A stretch of 64,000 bases of DNA from a bacterium HR28 (lineage in GTDB: Bacteria > Chloroflexota > Chloroflexia > Thermomicrobiales > Thermomicrobiaceae): positions 868,001-932,000 of the forward strand of contig BEIE01000001.1 of NCBI GenBank assembly GCA_002898255.1, in the 5' to 3' direction. The translations under genes and the position numbers were made by a program. Below the pieces are notes generated by a model. It did no database searches and was not told the origin of the DNA. It saw only the letters and a program-made list of their open reading frames with translations. Positions 63,108 to 64,000 of this stretch are shown in pieces (within the stretch, counting starts at the first letter, position 1; every line of letters begins with the position of its first letter).

Positions 63108-64000
63108 CGTCTGTTCCAACCTCTTCGTCGACGAAGGACAGCGAGAGGGGTCTTGGTTCGAGCCAGCGAGCGAATCCCCAAGCAAGGAGACTCATCCCGA
63201 CCATCATCACGATCGTCCCACCCCAGAGTGTCAGGCTCGTTCCTCTCTCGAGGAGTGTCCCGGCGATCCAAGCCGACCCTCCCCAGCCGATCGCCCAAAC
63301 GACACTGGAGAAGGCAAGATACCGAGCCCGATGCTCTGGGTCAGCGAGCGCGATCACAACCGCACCTGCTGCAGGAACGAACAGGAGTTCAGCCACGGAG
63401 TAGAGCAGTGCCCCGAGGAAGGCAAGGAACGGCTCCTTCGGCGCGAGCGCGATAACGGTGTAGGCGAGTGCCCATCCCAAGCCGGTACCGGCGAACAGGT
63501 ATGCCAGCGGTGTCTTGCCGATCCAGCGCGCCACCGGTACTTGGGCACCCACAACGAGCATATTGAGGGCGAAGAGCAGGCCGATAGCGCGTTCCGAAAA
63601 GTCAGCCTCCGAACGGAGAAAGGGAGGCACGCTCACTTGGAACTGTGTAAAGCCAGCGACGGCGAGGAGCAACACCACCTGGCTCGCCAGGAACCGGCGA
63701 TTTCCGAGAACGCGTGCCCATCCGGTTCGACCTCGCGACGAGGCTGTGCGATGTCCGCAATGCGCTGGGGGAACGAGCAGGGTGACCAGTACCGCGGCGA
63801 GGAGCACGCCGGCAGCGCTGAGGAGGAAGAGCGAACGGTACGCGGTGAGCTTCCCGTCACTCACAAGCAGCCCTCCCAGCAGCCCGCCGATCCCGAGGCC
63901 AAACGCGTTGGCCAGTCGTTGCAATGCGAATACTTCGCCGGCGCGTGTGGGCGGTAGGAAGGCGGTCGCGAGAGTGTCCGACGCGGGCCAGTAGACGTTC
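63100..64000 (-). CDS. MFS transporter (C-terminal part)
   Basis: A major facilitator of which 299 residues are inside the window. The open frame runs past the right edge (the edge codons read NVYWPASDTLATAFLPP), so the start is missing. About eight helices with RTGWARVLGNRRFLASQVVLLLAVAGF and VWAIGWGGSAWIAGTLLERG. Substrate unknown. The stop overlaps mgtA by eight bases, so the two are probably one operon. Confidence 0.85.
   Translation of the reverse strand, partial: NVYWPASDTLATAFLPPTRAGEVFALQRLANAFGLGIGGLLGGLLVSDGKLTAYRSLFLLSAAGVLLAAVLVTLLVPPAHCGHRTASSRGRTGWARVLGNRRFLASQVVLLLAVAGFTQFQVSVPPFLRSEADFSERAIGLLFALNMLVVGAQVPVARWIGKTPLAYLFAGTGLGWALAYTVIALAPKEPFLAFLGALLYSVAELLFVPAAGAVVIALADPEHRARYLAFSSVVWAIGWGGSAWIAGTLLERGTSLTLWGGTIVMMVGMSLLAWGFARWLEPRPLSLSFVDEEVGTDGG

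Noticed and set aside
62491-63957. 488-codon open frame on the plus strand
   Set aside because: It is antisense to mgtA and the MFS gene, with low-complexity Ser/Arg/Glu-rich translation and no motifs. It results from high-GC codon use.
1-64000. tRNA, rRNA, tmRNA, RNase P, IS elements, CRISPR arrays, att sites
   Set aside because: I looked for the usual signatures (TTCRA arms, CCA ends, direct repeats with spacers, transposase motifs) and saw none I could defend.

Overview
The window is high-GC, densely packed bacterial chromosome. Several features point to a thermophilic member of the Chloroflexota, most likely of the Thermomicrobia (Thermomicrobium or a relative). These are the gene families and their order, the four-base ATGA/GTGA gene overlaps, the many GTG starts, and the charged Arg/Glu-rich proteins. 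This is inferred from gene content and protein style, not from a marker gene. I found no rRNA, tRNA, IS element, prophage or CRISPR array. Nearly all genes are housekeeping or metabolic.

Layout. 1-10142 (+): a dcw cell-wall/division cluster, mraY(partial)-murD-ftsW-murC-murB-ddl-ftsQ-ftsZ-nrdR, lacking murG and ftsA and ending in an unusual membrane-anchored papain-like protein. 10192-14350: trxA, two GT4 glycosyltransferases, a flavin-reductase-like gene and an MqnA-like gene that follows recG. 14367-20431: recG, rpmB and the thpR/LOG/prfA/prmC translation-linked operon. 21212-23987 (+): a zinc-ribbon mini-protein, pheA, rsmD, coaD and a coiled-coil protein. 24038-31671 (-): a five-gene Opp-type ABC importer with a clan-A glycoside hydrolase, read as one operon for oligosaccharide uptake and cleavage. 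32250-41586 (+): a strong promoter, a tryptophan T-box leader, then trpEGDCFBA-aroH-aroF-hisIE. 41571-42747 (-): rpsP-khpA-rimM. 43233-49641 (+): lon, an LLM-family oxidoreductase, tupAB (tungstate import, no tupC seen) and a ThiO-like oxidase. 49765-56826: an aldehyde dehydrogenase, an SH3 membrane protein, tyrA, an unrecognised gene, an E1-like (ThiF/MoeB) gene overlapping a cysteine-desulfurase-like gene, a small membrane protein and a Nudix hydrolase. 56823-64000: mreB, an ACR3-like transporter, an FAD oxidase, an MgtA-type P-type ATPase and the end of an MFS transporter.

Aromatic amino acid metabolism is spread over three loci (pheA; trp-aroH-aroF; tyrA). The trp locus carries the first step (DAHP synthase), chorismate mutase and the whole tryptophan branch under one tRNA-sensing leader. 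Promoters can be read by eye in several gaps: the -10 is usually TAGACT or TATACT, and the clearest examples have TTGACA 17 bases upstream.

The most unusual items are the Trp T-box with a legible UGG specifier, the tail-anchored papain-like protein beside nrdR, the E1-like/desulfurase-like pair whose desulfurase lacks cysteine at the usual place, and the dcw cluster without ftsA and murG. I did not see a clearly new multi-gene defence or mobile system.
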